Of a stretch of 64,000 nucleotides of DNA, positions 1 through 11,800 are shown piece after piece; positions within the stretch are counted from its first letter, which is position 1, and each line of letters starts with the position of its first letter. Made by a program: the position numbers and the translations under genes. Below the pieces are notes generated by a model. The model searched no databases. It had not been told where the DNA came from and saw nothing but the letters and a program-made list of their open reading frames with translations. This DNA comes from Liolophura sinensis. Lineage: Eukaryota > Mollusca > Polyplacophora > Chitonida > Chitonidae. The stretch spans positions 12,128,706 to 12,192,705 of the forward strand of contig NC_088296.1 of the NCBI RefSeq assembly GCF_032854445.1. Reading direction: 5' to 3'.

Positions 1-17
1 GTGACTGAAAATTTAAA

Positions 18-635
18 CCCCGTCCAAACTATCCAACATCACTCAACAAGAGTCAACTTAAAGTTGAGGGAACAAGTTGAGACGTGTTGAATAGTCTGGA
101 CGGGTTCCTCAACTTCGTTCAACAACACTCAACACTATCCAACACGGTTGAATCGAAATGTGCATGTGAATTTTTTGTCAACAAGATGAGCGAAGTTGCG
201 TGAAAGTAGACAATCAGCGGGCGTGTAGAAATAACATGACCGTCTTAATACACGTGACCTGGGCAAAATGGCGGCACCATAGGCGAAAGAGAGAAACTGA
301 TCTCACAATGAGACAGTTTCGTTGATACAGGAGTATGAAAAATATACTTGCCCGTACAACACTGTCTCTAAAGATTACAAAGACAGGGACAAAAGAAAAT
401 CTTTGTGTCCCATGCACTGGAGAGAAAGATGGAAATTTCCCGCCAATTTATCGAAAGTTTGTTGAAAAAAAAAAAACACAGCTCAATACACGAAAACAGT
501 GTTGGACAATGTTGAACTATTTGATTTGTAGTGAGGACGGACACTCATCTTACCTCAACAGCATTCAACTTGCTGTTGAGTCAACAAAAGTTGGACAATG
601 TTGGATAGTCTGGACGGTTGGATAGTTGGATTGTC
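18..635. mobile_element. MITE-like inverted-repeat element with TCAAC-rich ends
   Basis: The left end near 20-75 (CGTCCAAACTATCCAACAT, later GTCAACTT) recurs inverted near 555-620 (ATGTTGGATAGTCTGGACG, and GTTGAGTCAAC). Between the arms is ordinary AT-rich sequence with no recognisable gene; the open frame at 335-625 runs into the right arm and is not credible. The true ends and target duplication were not identified. Confidence 0.55.
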
Positions 636-788
636 ATGAATTAGAATGGATAAGCTATGGTATTACGTAACATTTTGCAACTGTAGCGAAAACATGCGTG
701 AATTCTGGTTGAAAGCCCATGTGGTCCTCTAGCTAGGGTTTACATGTTATGCATAACAAAAATATAGGGCTGAAAATTACATTTGTTT

Positions 789-789
<1 letters not shown>

Positions 790-883
<94 letters not shown>

Positions 884-906
884 GTATATATATATATATA
901 TATATA
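790..906. repeat. TA dinucleotide microsatellite
   Basis: About 117 bases of nearly pure TA with a short TATG interruption (872-885). It forms the outer edge of the left arm of the large inverted-repeat element. Confidence 0.95.
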
Positions 907-3900
907 ATTGATTGGTGCATAACTGCGTGCTTAACAATTTTTCAGAAAGCCACCTGGATGGTGCAATGATTTTCACAACTCCACTGTGTCTAATGTAAAA
1001 ACAAAAAGATTTTGAATGTCATTGGAGCAGGCTACAATTTTTCGATTTTATGACCTATACATCGCTTTAGTGTATGCTTGGAGCTTTATAAGTCGTATGC
1101 TTGCCATATAACAGGGAAAAAAAGAGTAAAACAGAACTAAAAACGAAATAGCCTTACGAAATAGCTCACAGCTATTGTCTGTTTTGCTAATTGAGGTGCA
1201 GACGTTTGCACTGAGGCCGATTCCCTGCCTTACCATACCAGGTCCTTCCGAAATGCCCACAACCAAGCAAATTCACGTGACTGCATGCGGGTCATACGAA
1301 AACCTGCATGGTACTGGTGTGTTTCACGATTATTAAGACACGGCGTGGGCAGCCTACCAAACTTTATTCCTTATTCATCATTCACATTTACACCATCGTA
1401 ATTTTTGAGAAATATGAACGGGAATATCCGTAACTGCTTAGTGACTGGAATATAGGGAATTATGGAAGTTTTGGTTCATATTCTTTTACAGTTGTTCACG
1501 GCTTGCGACTGTGATTACAGATTACCGATTGTCGAAAGGTTGACTGTGTTAGTTGTATTACAGAAAACATAGGCTATAAATCAAGGGAGACCCAGTTCCA
1601 CAACGTCATTGTGGGCTAAGATGATTGCATCTGAAAAGTCAAAAATTTGCCATTGTGTAGCTTTAGCAGGCGGACATTTCACCATAGTGTAGATTAACTT
1701 AAGTAATGACGAATACGACCATGACATCACCCTTGCTTTATAGATGACATAAAACATAAGATATTTGAGCTTGGAAAGTGAATCCAAGTGATCATACGTA
1801 TAACCGTTGATGTACGACCTCTTGTCAATTAAGGTTCACGTAAATTATTCAATACTAACAGCCTGCACAACAGCTTCCGCACAGTCAGGTAGAAAAAAAG
1901 GCAGTGAACAAACGGGAAAACAATAAAATGAACTAGGCGACGGGAGAGTCCATTTTTATTAAACAGGTTGTATGTTCGGACCAGGCCAAGTATTCATTTG
2001 AGGATAACGCGATTAGCTACGTTACTATTCATTGCAAGCAAGAGAGAATTCCCTCGAGTTAAATGCATAGATATGCCCTTATCGAATAATTTGTAGTTTT
2101 CGTTCCCTCTAGTCACGAAATGAACGATCGTTATGTATTTATGTACACAAACGCCTTGGTATTATGTGGATAGTCCAGAGCAACGGAGAACAATCTAACG
2201 CTGATACCATTGCGCATGTTAATATTATTCGTTAACATACTCCCCCCGTTTCCTCCCACCATAATGCTGACCAGAGTCACATATGTGAAATATTGAGTAC
2301 GGCGTAAAACTCCAATCAAATAAGTAAATAAATCCAAGCATAAGCTGATAGCCTTCAGTTTTGCATAACTGGAAAGCCACGAGTGGCACCTAACCAACCT
2401 GATCCCATTTTAATGAAGTGCACTTAACTATGGGAGTACTGTGCCAACGTATGCTGTAAAAATATGTCAAGGGCTATTCAGCAGTAAGCATGTTTCATGA
2501 AACCGCGGCCAGAGCTACAGGCCTATCCTGTGTTGGATGCCGCAGTACCAGTTACCTGTATTATTAGCCTTCCATGACTGGAGAATGCGCTGTACAACCG
2601 ACTAATGTACTAATCTTCTTCCCGTAATGTCACATTTGAAGGAGGAGGGAGTCATGAGCAACCCTTATCATGTCACATTCTCATGCAGACCACACACATC
2701 CTGTCGCAAATTGGTGGTTTGCGACATTGAGTGTATAACATTTCTAGAGTGGAAAATACACTCTCCTCTCCCCGGCCAATTTCGTAAGGTAATACGTGCC
2801 TTGTAATATGGCAGTTACGACGTTATAGGAATTGCTCAGAAATCTTAGTCGTGGTTACTATCAAACTACGACGTTAGACCCCAAGCACTCACTCAATCAC
2901 TCAGCCTTAAAGGTTAAACAGACACCTGGCAACGTACTCCGCACGGTCCTTAGTGAAGATGGATGCATAATTTAGCGTCGGCACAGAAAAGCCGGTGTGA
3001 AAATGAGGTGTTTCTATGCAGTGGAATACCACACACATACACATTCGTCATTGTTTGCAAATGGCTTTGTTTGTCGCTTGTTCTGACCCAGTCATTTGTG
3101 TGTTGTATTGAGAAACGGAAGTATATCCCAGTCAGTCGCTAGCCTGACAGGTAGCTAGGTGCTAAAACAATGGTCTACAGCGACTCCATTGACATTTGAA
3201 TCAATGCATGTGTTGCTAGGGCTAAATGCAGTAGACTAGTACATTGCTGACCGCTAGGCCTGTATACAGGTGTATGAAAGAGACACACGTTATCAAGCAA
3301 GCCTATTGTACATGTGGATATAACCACACCTGCTTTTGCTACTAATTGTGGCTTAGTTGTTGGAGAATCTCAACGAATATCGGGTAAGTTGAACATATTA
3401 TCATTGTGCATTGTGTGTACTATTACGCATGTACGCCTGTTATTAACTGGATCATTGTCTTCGCAGCAATCAGTAAAACGCCCCGTAAAATTCTTAAACC
3501 AACATGCCTTCTGACTGCTTTCCACCCAACACAGCCCCAACCTATGACCACCCTTTAAGCGATCTCCAAAAATTAGGGATTTAGGCTGCAAAACTATTAG
3601 TTATTACCGCTGTGGTAATTTCTTGACTTTTTTAATTTTCGCGTAAAACCTATTACTTAAGTATGATTTGTCTACATTGCAATAGTTGTAAGTTGTTCAG
3701 CCTGCTGCCATGTTTAGTGTCACCAGTCCTCTACAGAGCGTGAAAAGGTGAAATTCGCTGTAACTACACCTTGACAAATTTTTGACTTTTCAGATGCAAT
3801 CATCTTAGCCCACAATGACGTTGTGGAACTGGGTCTCCCTTGATTTATAGCCTATGTTTTCTGTAATACAACTAACACAGTCAACCTTTCAACAATCGGT

Positions 3901-4448
3901 AATCTGTAATCACAGTCGCAAGCCGTGAACAACTGTAAAAGAATATGAACCAAAACTTCCATAATTCCCTATATTCCAGCCACTAAGCAGTTACGGATAT
4001 TCCCGTTCATATTTCTCAAAAATTACGATGGTGTAATGTGAATGAATGAATAAGGAATAAAATTTGGTAGGCTGCCAACGGCGTGTCTTAATAATCGTCA
4101 AAAACACCAGTACCATGCAGGTTTTCGTATGACACGCATGCACAGTGCATGAAACTGTATCTTCCGGAAACGAGTGGGTGACAGCTACTGACACAATCGT
4201 AAGACTACTTCTTTTTTCAGTTCTGTTTTACTCTTCTTTTCCTGATATCTGGCAAGCATGGAACTTACAAAATCGCAAACATACACTGAAGCTATGTATA
4301 GGTTATAAAAGCGAAAAACGGTAGTCTGCTCCAGTTACTCTGAAATATTTTTTTTTTTTGCATAAGACACAGTAGAGTGGGGAAAATCATTGCACGCTAA
4401 ATGTAACATTTTGAAAAGTCTTGAGCACGCAGTTATGCACTAATCAGT

Positions 4449-4452
<4 letters not shown>
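907..4452. mobile_element. Large inverted-repeat element with ~0.8-kb arms, flanked by TA microsatellites
   Basis: Sequence from about 907 to 1700 recurs in reverse complement from about 4452 down to 3730. For example, GACCCAGTTCCACAACGTCA at 1590 pairs with the region at 3814-3833, and the segments around 1400-1440 and 3985-4030 also pair. Identity is high in the inner half and patchy in the outer half. The central 2 kb has no credible coding frame but contains a SINE-A tail (2240-2335). The arms begin at TA microsatellites on both sides. The likely identity is a non-autonomous foldback or long-TIR DNA transposon; the family is not recognised. Confidence 0.7.
2240..2335 (+). mobile_element. 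SINE-A fragment (3' tail)
   Basis: TCCTCCCACCATAATGCTGA, then AAATATTGAGTACGGCGTAA and an ATAAGTAAATAA tail; the 5' part is missing. Confidence 0.75.

Positions 4453-4540
<88 letters not shown>
4452..4540. repeat. TA dinucleotide microsatellite
   Basis: About 89 bases of pure TA at the outer edge of the right arm of the large inverted-repeat element. Confidence 0.95.
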
Positions 4541-4544
<4 letters not shown>

Positions 4545-6064
4545 CATCCACTACGCATAATATGTTAATGATAACTAGAGCACCGAATGTGCTCTCAGCC
4601 AGGATTCACGTATGATTCCGGTTTAGTTGCGACGAGTTACTTAAGACCATAGCTTAACAATTATACACCGCTTAACTCACACAATAATAAGTTTCCAAAG
4701 AATTAAAAAACCGTAAAGATTCTAACTCTTCCCAACCTATTCTCCACAATGACTTTGTTAGTTGACTGTACTATTCAGGATACCAGAGACACTATGGCAG
4801 AAATGCTGATTTTAAACTTGCCAAAATATGACAAAACTGATCACATTATAAAGTTTATATAATATCATTATATATGAAGACAAACGTTTTGCCTCAACAT
4901 ATATCTCACTGATGCTGGTAAACTGTTTAAAGATTTTAATAACTGTGGCTCCTTGTGTATCGAGTATCCCTACTTTTTGGAATATTTTACCCCAATTTTT
5001 CAGTTGCACGTGGCGTACGTTTTGCGATGAACTTTCGTTGACAGTTGCACATGTGACGGTTTCCTTTGAACCTTTGAATCTTGATCACACAACACGCAAC
5101 TTAAGCGTCCCTTAAACAGTCAAGCGCAAGCTGCCGTGCTTTCATGCGTTCAGCAAATTAGTTCTGTGCACACCATTTGCTTAACCCATTAACCCGTGAG
5201 ACGCAAATTTGCCCCCGATCAATAGTTCACTTGTTGTTGCTGACCAGTTTTCCACCTCCAATGTTGAAAGGTTTATTTTGAAAATTTGAAATTTGAACAA
5301 CGCTTCTAGCTGATAAATGTTTTACCCAGTTTTTATGAATTTTTCTGTGGCACGATCGAGGAAAAAAACATCATACGAAAGTGCTTTGTGTAGTTATCCC
5401 TCGGAAGGCTGAAATTGTTTTTTAAAAAATAATGCAACTCCGTATTTCTTTAACGTTTTGTTGAGCTAGGTTGAGAATCAGGAGGATTTTGGAGAACACT
5501 GGGCCAGCTGAATGTACGGGTCACAGAAGGATTGTCAAGGCGAAACTTTGGATCACAGCCTTACAAACATCTACGTTAGACTATATACGTAAGTCTGCAC
5601 ATTTTGTTTAAAATATCAAAACCAAGGAATGGAGTTCGAGTGATATAATTATGTCGGATTTTCTGAGCTCTAGATCCATGTTCAGCACTCGGGCTACGAA
5701 CCGTTAGTTCGGTTAAATAACTTCTTCACATTTCCATAGTTCTCCAAAATTTCCAGTATGATTACTACATAATCTAAAATATGATCTATAAATATATTAT
5801 TGGATAGTTGATTCATTGTTGTGCATGTCTGACCGAAGCGACAAAAATAAGTGAGCATTAACTTCTCCCATACCCCTTATTATTTTTTTATATGCGGTGA
5901 ATGGCCTAAAATTTTCAAGTTTCTAGCTGCAAAGGTAAATTTAATCTCAATTATTTGCCTCTCAAATTTGTTTTGCGAAATTGTAGGTCATTTGCCGCAT
6001 TTCTTTAATTGTCAGAAAAAGGTTGTAGAAAAGGTGTGCCTCTGGTATTCTATATACGCTTTGA
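4541..6064. other. Non-coding upstream DNA
   Basis: AT-rich sequence with no recognisable gene or repeat family. Short open frames such as 4912-5115 and 5851-6171 show no domain and the latter runs into a SINE. Confidence 0.5.
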
Positions 6065-6180
6065 TTTATTTATTTGATTGGTGTTTTACGCCGTACTCAA
6101 GAATATTTCACTTACATGACGGAGGTCAGCATCATTGTGGCCGGGCAGAGCCTGAGGGAAACCCACGCTAACAGACCCCC
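6065..6180 (-). mobile_element. SINE-A fragment, reverse orientation
   Basis: Reads TTTGATTGGTGTTTTACGCC, AAGAATATTTCACTTA and GGGCAGAGCC: the reverse complement of the SINE-A 3' half. Confidence 0.8.
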
Positions 6181-6329
6181 CCCCACAAACGACCGGAGAT
6201 GAAGCCAGCATGAGCTGGATATGCACTTTGTCGGAGAGATAGGTGGGACTCTCTTTACTAAAAAATACTTTAGTTTGCAATGGAAGGCATAGAATTAAGG
6301 ATTTAAATCTCATGTTCCCTGGGTAAACG

Positions 6330-6665
6330 AGATGTGGGTCGGGGCTCAGTGGTAAGATATGACGCGCGACTCAATCGACGAGTCACGGCTCAATCGACGA
6401 GTTATGACTCAATCGACGAACCACTGGAGGCACTGGGTGTCGATAAAGCTCTGCCTGTTTGTGCAGTCTTCGTGGAATGTATATGTTTCCAGCAAGGTAG
6501 CGTGCAACCCTGTGCCTTACGCGTGGGAAAGTCCGTCTGTAATTTGCTTAAAGTTGGAGGTTTTCTCATGGCAATCTGGTTTCTTCCACCCATAAAATCG
6601 ACCGCCGTCGTATAAGTGAAATGTTTTTGACTTCATATGGCGTTAAACAACAATTAAATAAATAT
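6330..6665 (+). mobile_element. SINE-like element with GGTTTTCTC..CACCCATAAAA body and ATAAATAA tail
   Basis: It ends in CCGCCGTCGTATAAGTGAAA, TGGCGTTAAACAACAATTAA and ATAAATA, as do other elements here (24060-24185, 41640-41805). Near its start an 18-bp unit (ACTCAATCGACGAGT) is repeated about three times (6367-6420). The open frames across it are not genes. Confidence 0.5.
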
Positions 6666-8596
6666 AGTTTGTTTTTTTTTATTATGTAAATAAGCTACAT
6701 CCACTTCTATCCTGTATTTTTCTTCTTTATGTGAACGTTTTTAAATATGTATTTTTTATGATTGAAAAGAACTTTTTAACTGTGTACATGGCGGACTATT
6801 TTTTGCTTATTGCTTTTTGATCTTTTTCATTTGACCAGAACAAAGCCGCTGAGAAGTCTGTCTTTTGTTTTCGGATCAATTTTGGATTTCACTTCTCACC
6901 GGTCTCAAGGACATGCCTCCAACCGATGATCCCATAATCCCAAGGCCTCAAAGAAAACAGTTACAGAACTTCCTGCGTTAACGGTTTGGCAAAGGACCGG
7001 GCTTATACTCGATAAGATGAAGCCGGAAATGAGATTGTTTCGTTTGTCTCTTAACGGATCGATTCTCATCCCAGGCTATTCTGTTCCGGGTAACTAAAGC
7101 AACAATCGTTCTCTGGCGAAAGCGAACTGCAAGGGGCGGTCAAAAACGAGTTCTCATCTATAGGAGCTTCACCGGTATTCATACGCACGAGTTGTCATCT
7201 ACAGGATCTTCACCGGTCTTCATACGCGCGAGTTCTCATCTACAGGAGCTTCACCGGTGTTCATACGCACGAGTTGTCATCTACAGGAGCTTTACCGATG
7301 TTCATATGCACGAGTTGTCACCTACAGGAGCTTCACCAGTGTTCATACGCACGAGTTGACAGTCTGACTTTAACTGGATACCTTTTCTTGACAGCATCCA
7401 GTATCAGGCAGCGTGCGGGGCTCTTTCGTCGCACATTGTGTTAGACGTATTCAACTGCTCCGTGGCGTTCGACGTGAGGACGTTTTCACTCGGGCACTGT
7501 ACTGACGGCAAATCCGATGAACCATTCCCAGTTTTCACTAATGAGTAAATCGTGTCTTGTATTGTGAAAGGGAACATTCAGAAAAGCCTTTTTGATTGAC
7601 ACTTTGACGTATGAAGTAAGTAAACCTAGATCCTGAATGACGTAGCACTTTACTTCTCATGCAGTTCATTTTAATTGTGGCAGTTAACTTCACGTAAAGG
7701 TTGTCATTATAGTGCCCACATAGTGCCATGTTTCTGGACAAATAAACCACTGGCACTGTTATAGATTGTTTCACTACTGTGGGTCTTGTTAAACTGAAGT
7801 GGTGGCCTTGGTTTGAAATTTTCGTTTTTTGAGGATTTCTTTTACAGAGTGAAAAAGCAACAATTGAGGCTTGGAGCGGAGCTGTATTCATGGCTTTGTC
7901 ATTGAATCGAGAGTTGTGCTTTAAAGAAGTGTGAGCTAAATATTGTATTATAGAGTTTGAATTTCTGCCAAGTCATCCCCAGATATTGTGCCATGCTTAA
8001 AAAAGAATCTCCCTACGGCTTTGCATTTTTCAGGCCATGGTTCTTTATAAAAAGCCGTTGCTAAGGGCGTTTTTGCTGGAATCTTCAATGCATACTTTAC
8101 TCTGGAGGAGCGCCATGAATTGTAGACGATATTTTTCCAACGTGTTATTCGAGGAATCATTGGTAAACATGAGTGTCGAGAATGGAACTCAGCCAAGGAT
8201 AAGAGCGATAAATGTATATCCACTGAGGATTTTCCATGTAATGCTTGAGTGACAGTCAGCATTTCTACACGGGATTATACACCTGTAGATTAACAATCCC
8301 ATGTTTTCTATGATATTTTTTGTTGAATAGGATGTTGATTATCTTCGCCTAGGAAGGCCTTACTTATATTTTGTTACCCAAGGACTACTAACGTGCTTTA
8401 AGTCAGAAATGTTCGTCTAATTTGGCTTCGCAGTCGAATGAAAAACAGTTCATATATATAAAACTACGTTGTGTCGCTGAAGTGGTGCAATTTGGAATTT
8501 CGTTTTACGAATAAGATATCTGCAAGACATGCTTCACAAGAAATGCTGTTCATCTTCGTGCTGACTTGAAACAGATGGAAATACAACTGCAGTAAC
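6666..8596. other. Non-coding DNA upstream of the ADAM10-like start codon
   Basis: It holds the ~42-bp tandem array at 7140-7365 and otherwise no recognised feature. A promoter and 5' untranslated exon for the ADAM10-like gene are expected here or further upstream, but no convincing signal was found. Confidence 0.4.
7140..7365. repeat. Minisatellite, ~42-bp unit, about 5 copies
   Basis: The unit contains GAGTTGTCATCTACAGGAGC, CTTCACCGGTGTTCATACGC and AC. Copies differ by single bases. Confidence 0.9.
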
Positions 8597-8835
8597 ATGA
8601 CAGGGCATAAGAGGAATTCTAGGCTGATGTGTAAATGGATATTTGAGTGTTTTTGGCTGGTGACATTTACATTTGCATCCCGATGTATTTTTGCCGCTGG
8701 TGACCCTCTGAACAGCATTATAAGGCATTACGAACCTTTGAACTTTGATCTGAACTCAGTGCTGTCCAATCATCATCGGGCAAAGAGGTCAAACAAAGAC
8801 GGAACTTTGCGTCTAGATTTCATTGCGCATGGCAG
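8597..8835 (+). CDS. ADAM10: ADAM10-like exon 1 (signal peptide, start of prodomain)
   Basis: Opens with ATG at 8597; a second in-frame ATG at 8627 directly precedes the hydrophobic core [17 protein letters not shown]. It then encodes [14 protein letters not shown] and a basic HHRAKRS segment typical of the ADAM10 prodomain start. The donor is GTAAGT at 8836; the exon ends in phase 2 and its last codon (Arg of HGR) is completed in exon 2. No upstream non-coding exon or promoter could be assigned. Confidence 0.92.
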
Positions 8836-11800
8836 GTAAGTTTACTTTTTACTTCACCTCCTTTACTCCATTCATCGTCTATATTAGGCAACTTCTAAAG
8901 CGGTCTTTTGTATTGTACTACATGTGTGTTTATTTTCTGAGTATTTTTCCTGCAGAAATCTTTTATTATTGCTCTCTCTTTTGAGACGAAAAGGGCACAT
9001 CTCCAACCCCACAGACATTTAATTTATTTACTTATTTGATTGCTGTTTTACGCTGTTCTCAAGAATGTTTCACTTATACGACGGCGACCAGCGTTATGGT
9101 GGGTGGAAACCGGGCGGAGCCCGGGGGATACCCACGACCATCCGCAGGTTGCTAGCAGACTTTCCCACGTACAGCCGGAGAGAAAGCCAGCATGAGCTGG
9201 AGTTAAACTCAGAGCGACCGCATTGGTGAGAGGCTCCTGGGGGATTGGCGCTGCGCTTGCGCGCTAACCAACTGAGCCACGGAGGATCTCACAGACATTT
9301 TAGGGTTACACTTCATTTCTGTAGCGTAAATACATAATGTGTGAGAATACAAATACTAAGTACATTTATTGAAGACATATCCAAGTTTTTCTGAAAATAA
9401 AACTGTCACATGCAATACTACACCTTTCGAAGTCATAACGTTATCACGTAGCAGTAGTGCCTCTTTGCGATTTTTAATATCCCCTCTGTTTGTTTGTTTG
9501 TTTGGCGCCTCCATCTACATGTGTATGTGAAGTTACACGCATACTTGTTGGTATTCTCCCCCCCCCCCCTCTCCCCTTTCGAGTCTTCTTTGTTAAAAAT
9601 GACAACACAACACTTTTAGTAATTCTTATCTATAACGAAGAAACCAGGCACAAGGCTGTATCAGCTACAGTATAATGACAGAGCCATTCAAGCTTTTGAA
9701 CCACGGCAAGGTGTACACATTTTCTTAAGGTTACCCGAGAGACGGGTATCAATGATGCCATTCCCACTTTTTTTGAGTGGTCGCTCAAAACTTGGATTTT
9801 TAAACAAGTTCTAATTGCGAGGTCTTAACGAAGTTTTAAAGTTCGTTCATACGCTAAATCACTCACGTTGAAATAAAAAATATTCATTGAGTATGTAGCT
9901 TGTACGAGCCCTGAATTCAACACAAAGAGGGCAGGACATTTTGCCTCATTAATATATCTATCCGGATGCGCGCAAAGCATATGCGCAGAATTCGTAAAGT
10001 TCCCCATGATACCGACTTTTGATCAATCGACCTACACATAGATACATGCAGAGTACAGCAGCTTAAACAGCATTGAGAAAAGGTTACGAAAAATCTTCTC
10101 ATTAAACTAAGAATCAGGAACGTGTGTCTGTTCGGAGTTTAACACTCCCTGCCCCCAGTAACATTTGCACCCACCTATCAAGCAGTGAGCACCACTTTCA
10201 ACTCTAGATTTGCTTGTCAACCTGTCGAGCTCTTGTTTACGCTTCTTTTTGTCCGATCCTGTCACTAGCGAGCTGTAAGTCCTTCTTTTAAACGTGTGAT
10301 CAGCTATGTTCGTTTACATATGAAGTTTACTGAGCGCTGTGCGCATGCTCCATTTCCACTGAATTGACAGCGCCTCATTTAAATATTCTGGCCGAATTTT
10401 TATGTTTTTGTTATTTTTAAACATTGACTTAACGTACAATGCTGGGGGTGGGATTAACAAAAAGCTTGTGACTTTTACTTCTTGAGAAAAATGCCCGATA
10501 CCCGTGTCATTCTGTAATAAAGTAAAAATACCTAATATCTGGGTGACCTTGTCACTTTAAACCTTCAACAGATGTTGATTCGCCAGACTCGTATTTCGCT
10601 GTTGTTTCTTTGAGTCATATATACTAGACACACTTTCCACACTGACGGAGAGGACATTGTTATTGGTGACCGTGTTTCCAGATTTAGATTATCGGTTTCG
10701 TTTTCAGCGCTGAGTGTTTGGAAACCCCTTGTCCCTCGTTCCCATATTGTTTCTTTGAGTCATATATACTTGAAACATTTCTTTCTGACCGACACCACTT
10801 TAGCACCTTGACATTGTCCGAAAATAAGATCGATTGCGAATATCAACAATTTGTTGTATACGTTCCTTTTTATATACATCCACGCCGTTTTAGCAGCGCA
10901 AATATGCCTACCTCACGTGGTTAAATACAACGAGAGCACAATATATTGGCAAAGTTATGTAATATTAACACCCAATAGTCAGCTTTCTCTGGTGAATTCC
11001 GCCAGTTTGTGAATTGCTGTTACATTCAACTTCTTTGTGCACATAATGCGTTCTCTCAGCCAGTGTACGCATGTGTAAAATATGTGCAGGCTGTTGAAGC
11101 ATCCGGAGATGACGTGTTTATTTAATGTGCCTAAACGTCGCATGCAAACCCAGCCCTCTGCGGCATACCGTTGTGTGAATAATTGAAATTGCTGCTCCAA
11201 AGACAACAAAGGGCCTCTGCAATGACTGAGTTGGCGACATTGACTTGGCAATAACAACGTGAGACGATATTACATTAGACGTGGTATTTCGAAACAATAT
11301 CATTTGGATTTCGAGCTCGGAATGCCTGATGTTATTTTTTTCCTTGTTTGCCAAAGGGGGATTATAATGACAGTTGTTTGTGTTTTTTTATGTCTTTTTC
11401 TCTTCTTGGAGTCGATGTTCTTCTGGCCACAGTGCAGAGATAGGTGTATTTTTAACTGCATCAATTTTACAGGCTGCTACAGTTGTGGGTTCCAGTCACG
11501 GGGTTACCTGGCGAAGGAGGTTGGTCTTCTCCAAGTATATCGGTTTCCTCTTAAACATTCTTCATTACAACGTTAAACGTCAATCAAATAAATATTAAAA
11601 TCGACTTTTACCTAATAAAAGCCCGGGATAATCTTTAATCCTAATACGTAAGTACTGATTATACCTCTTTCAAGGAGATATATATGACGTGGCTGCGGCT
11701 CCAACATTTTGGCATAGTGGAGGAGGGAACGCATTTATAATGTTAGGTTCACACTTTAGAAAATGCTTGAAAATGCTATAATATATAACTTTATTTTTGG

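Noticed and set aside
788-976. Ile-Tyr repeat protein frames at TA tracts (also 4421-4615, 60272-60565)
   Set aside because: Pure TA microsatellite translation.
5851-6171. 106-codon + strand frame
   Set aside because: Its last third is a reversed SINE-A; no domain, splice structure or homology seen in the rest.
7538-8262. Reverse frames of 104-117 codons
   Set aside because: No recognisable family, no supporting start or splice signals; chance frames.
8464-8728. Reverse frames over ADAM10-like exon 1
   Set aside because: Antisense shadows of a well-supported exon.
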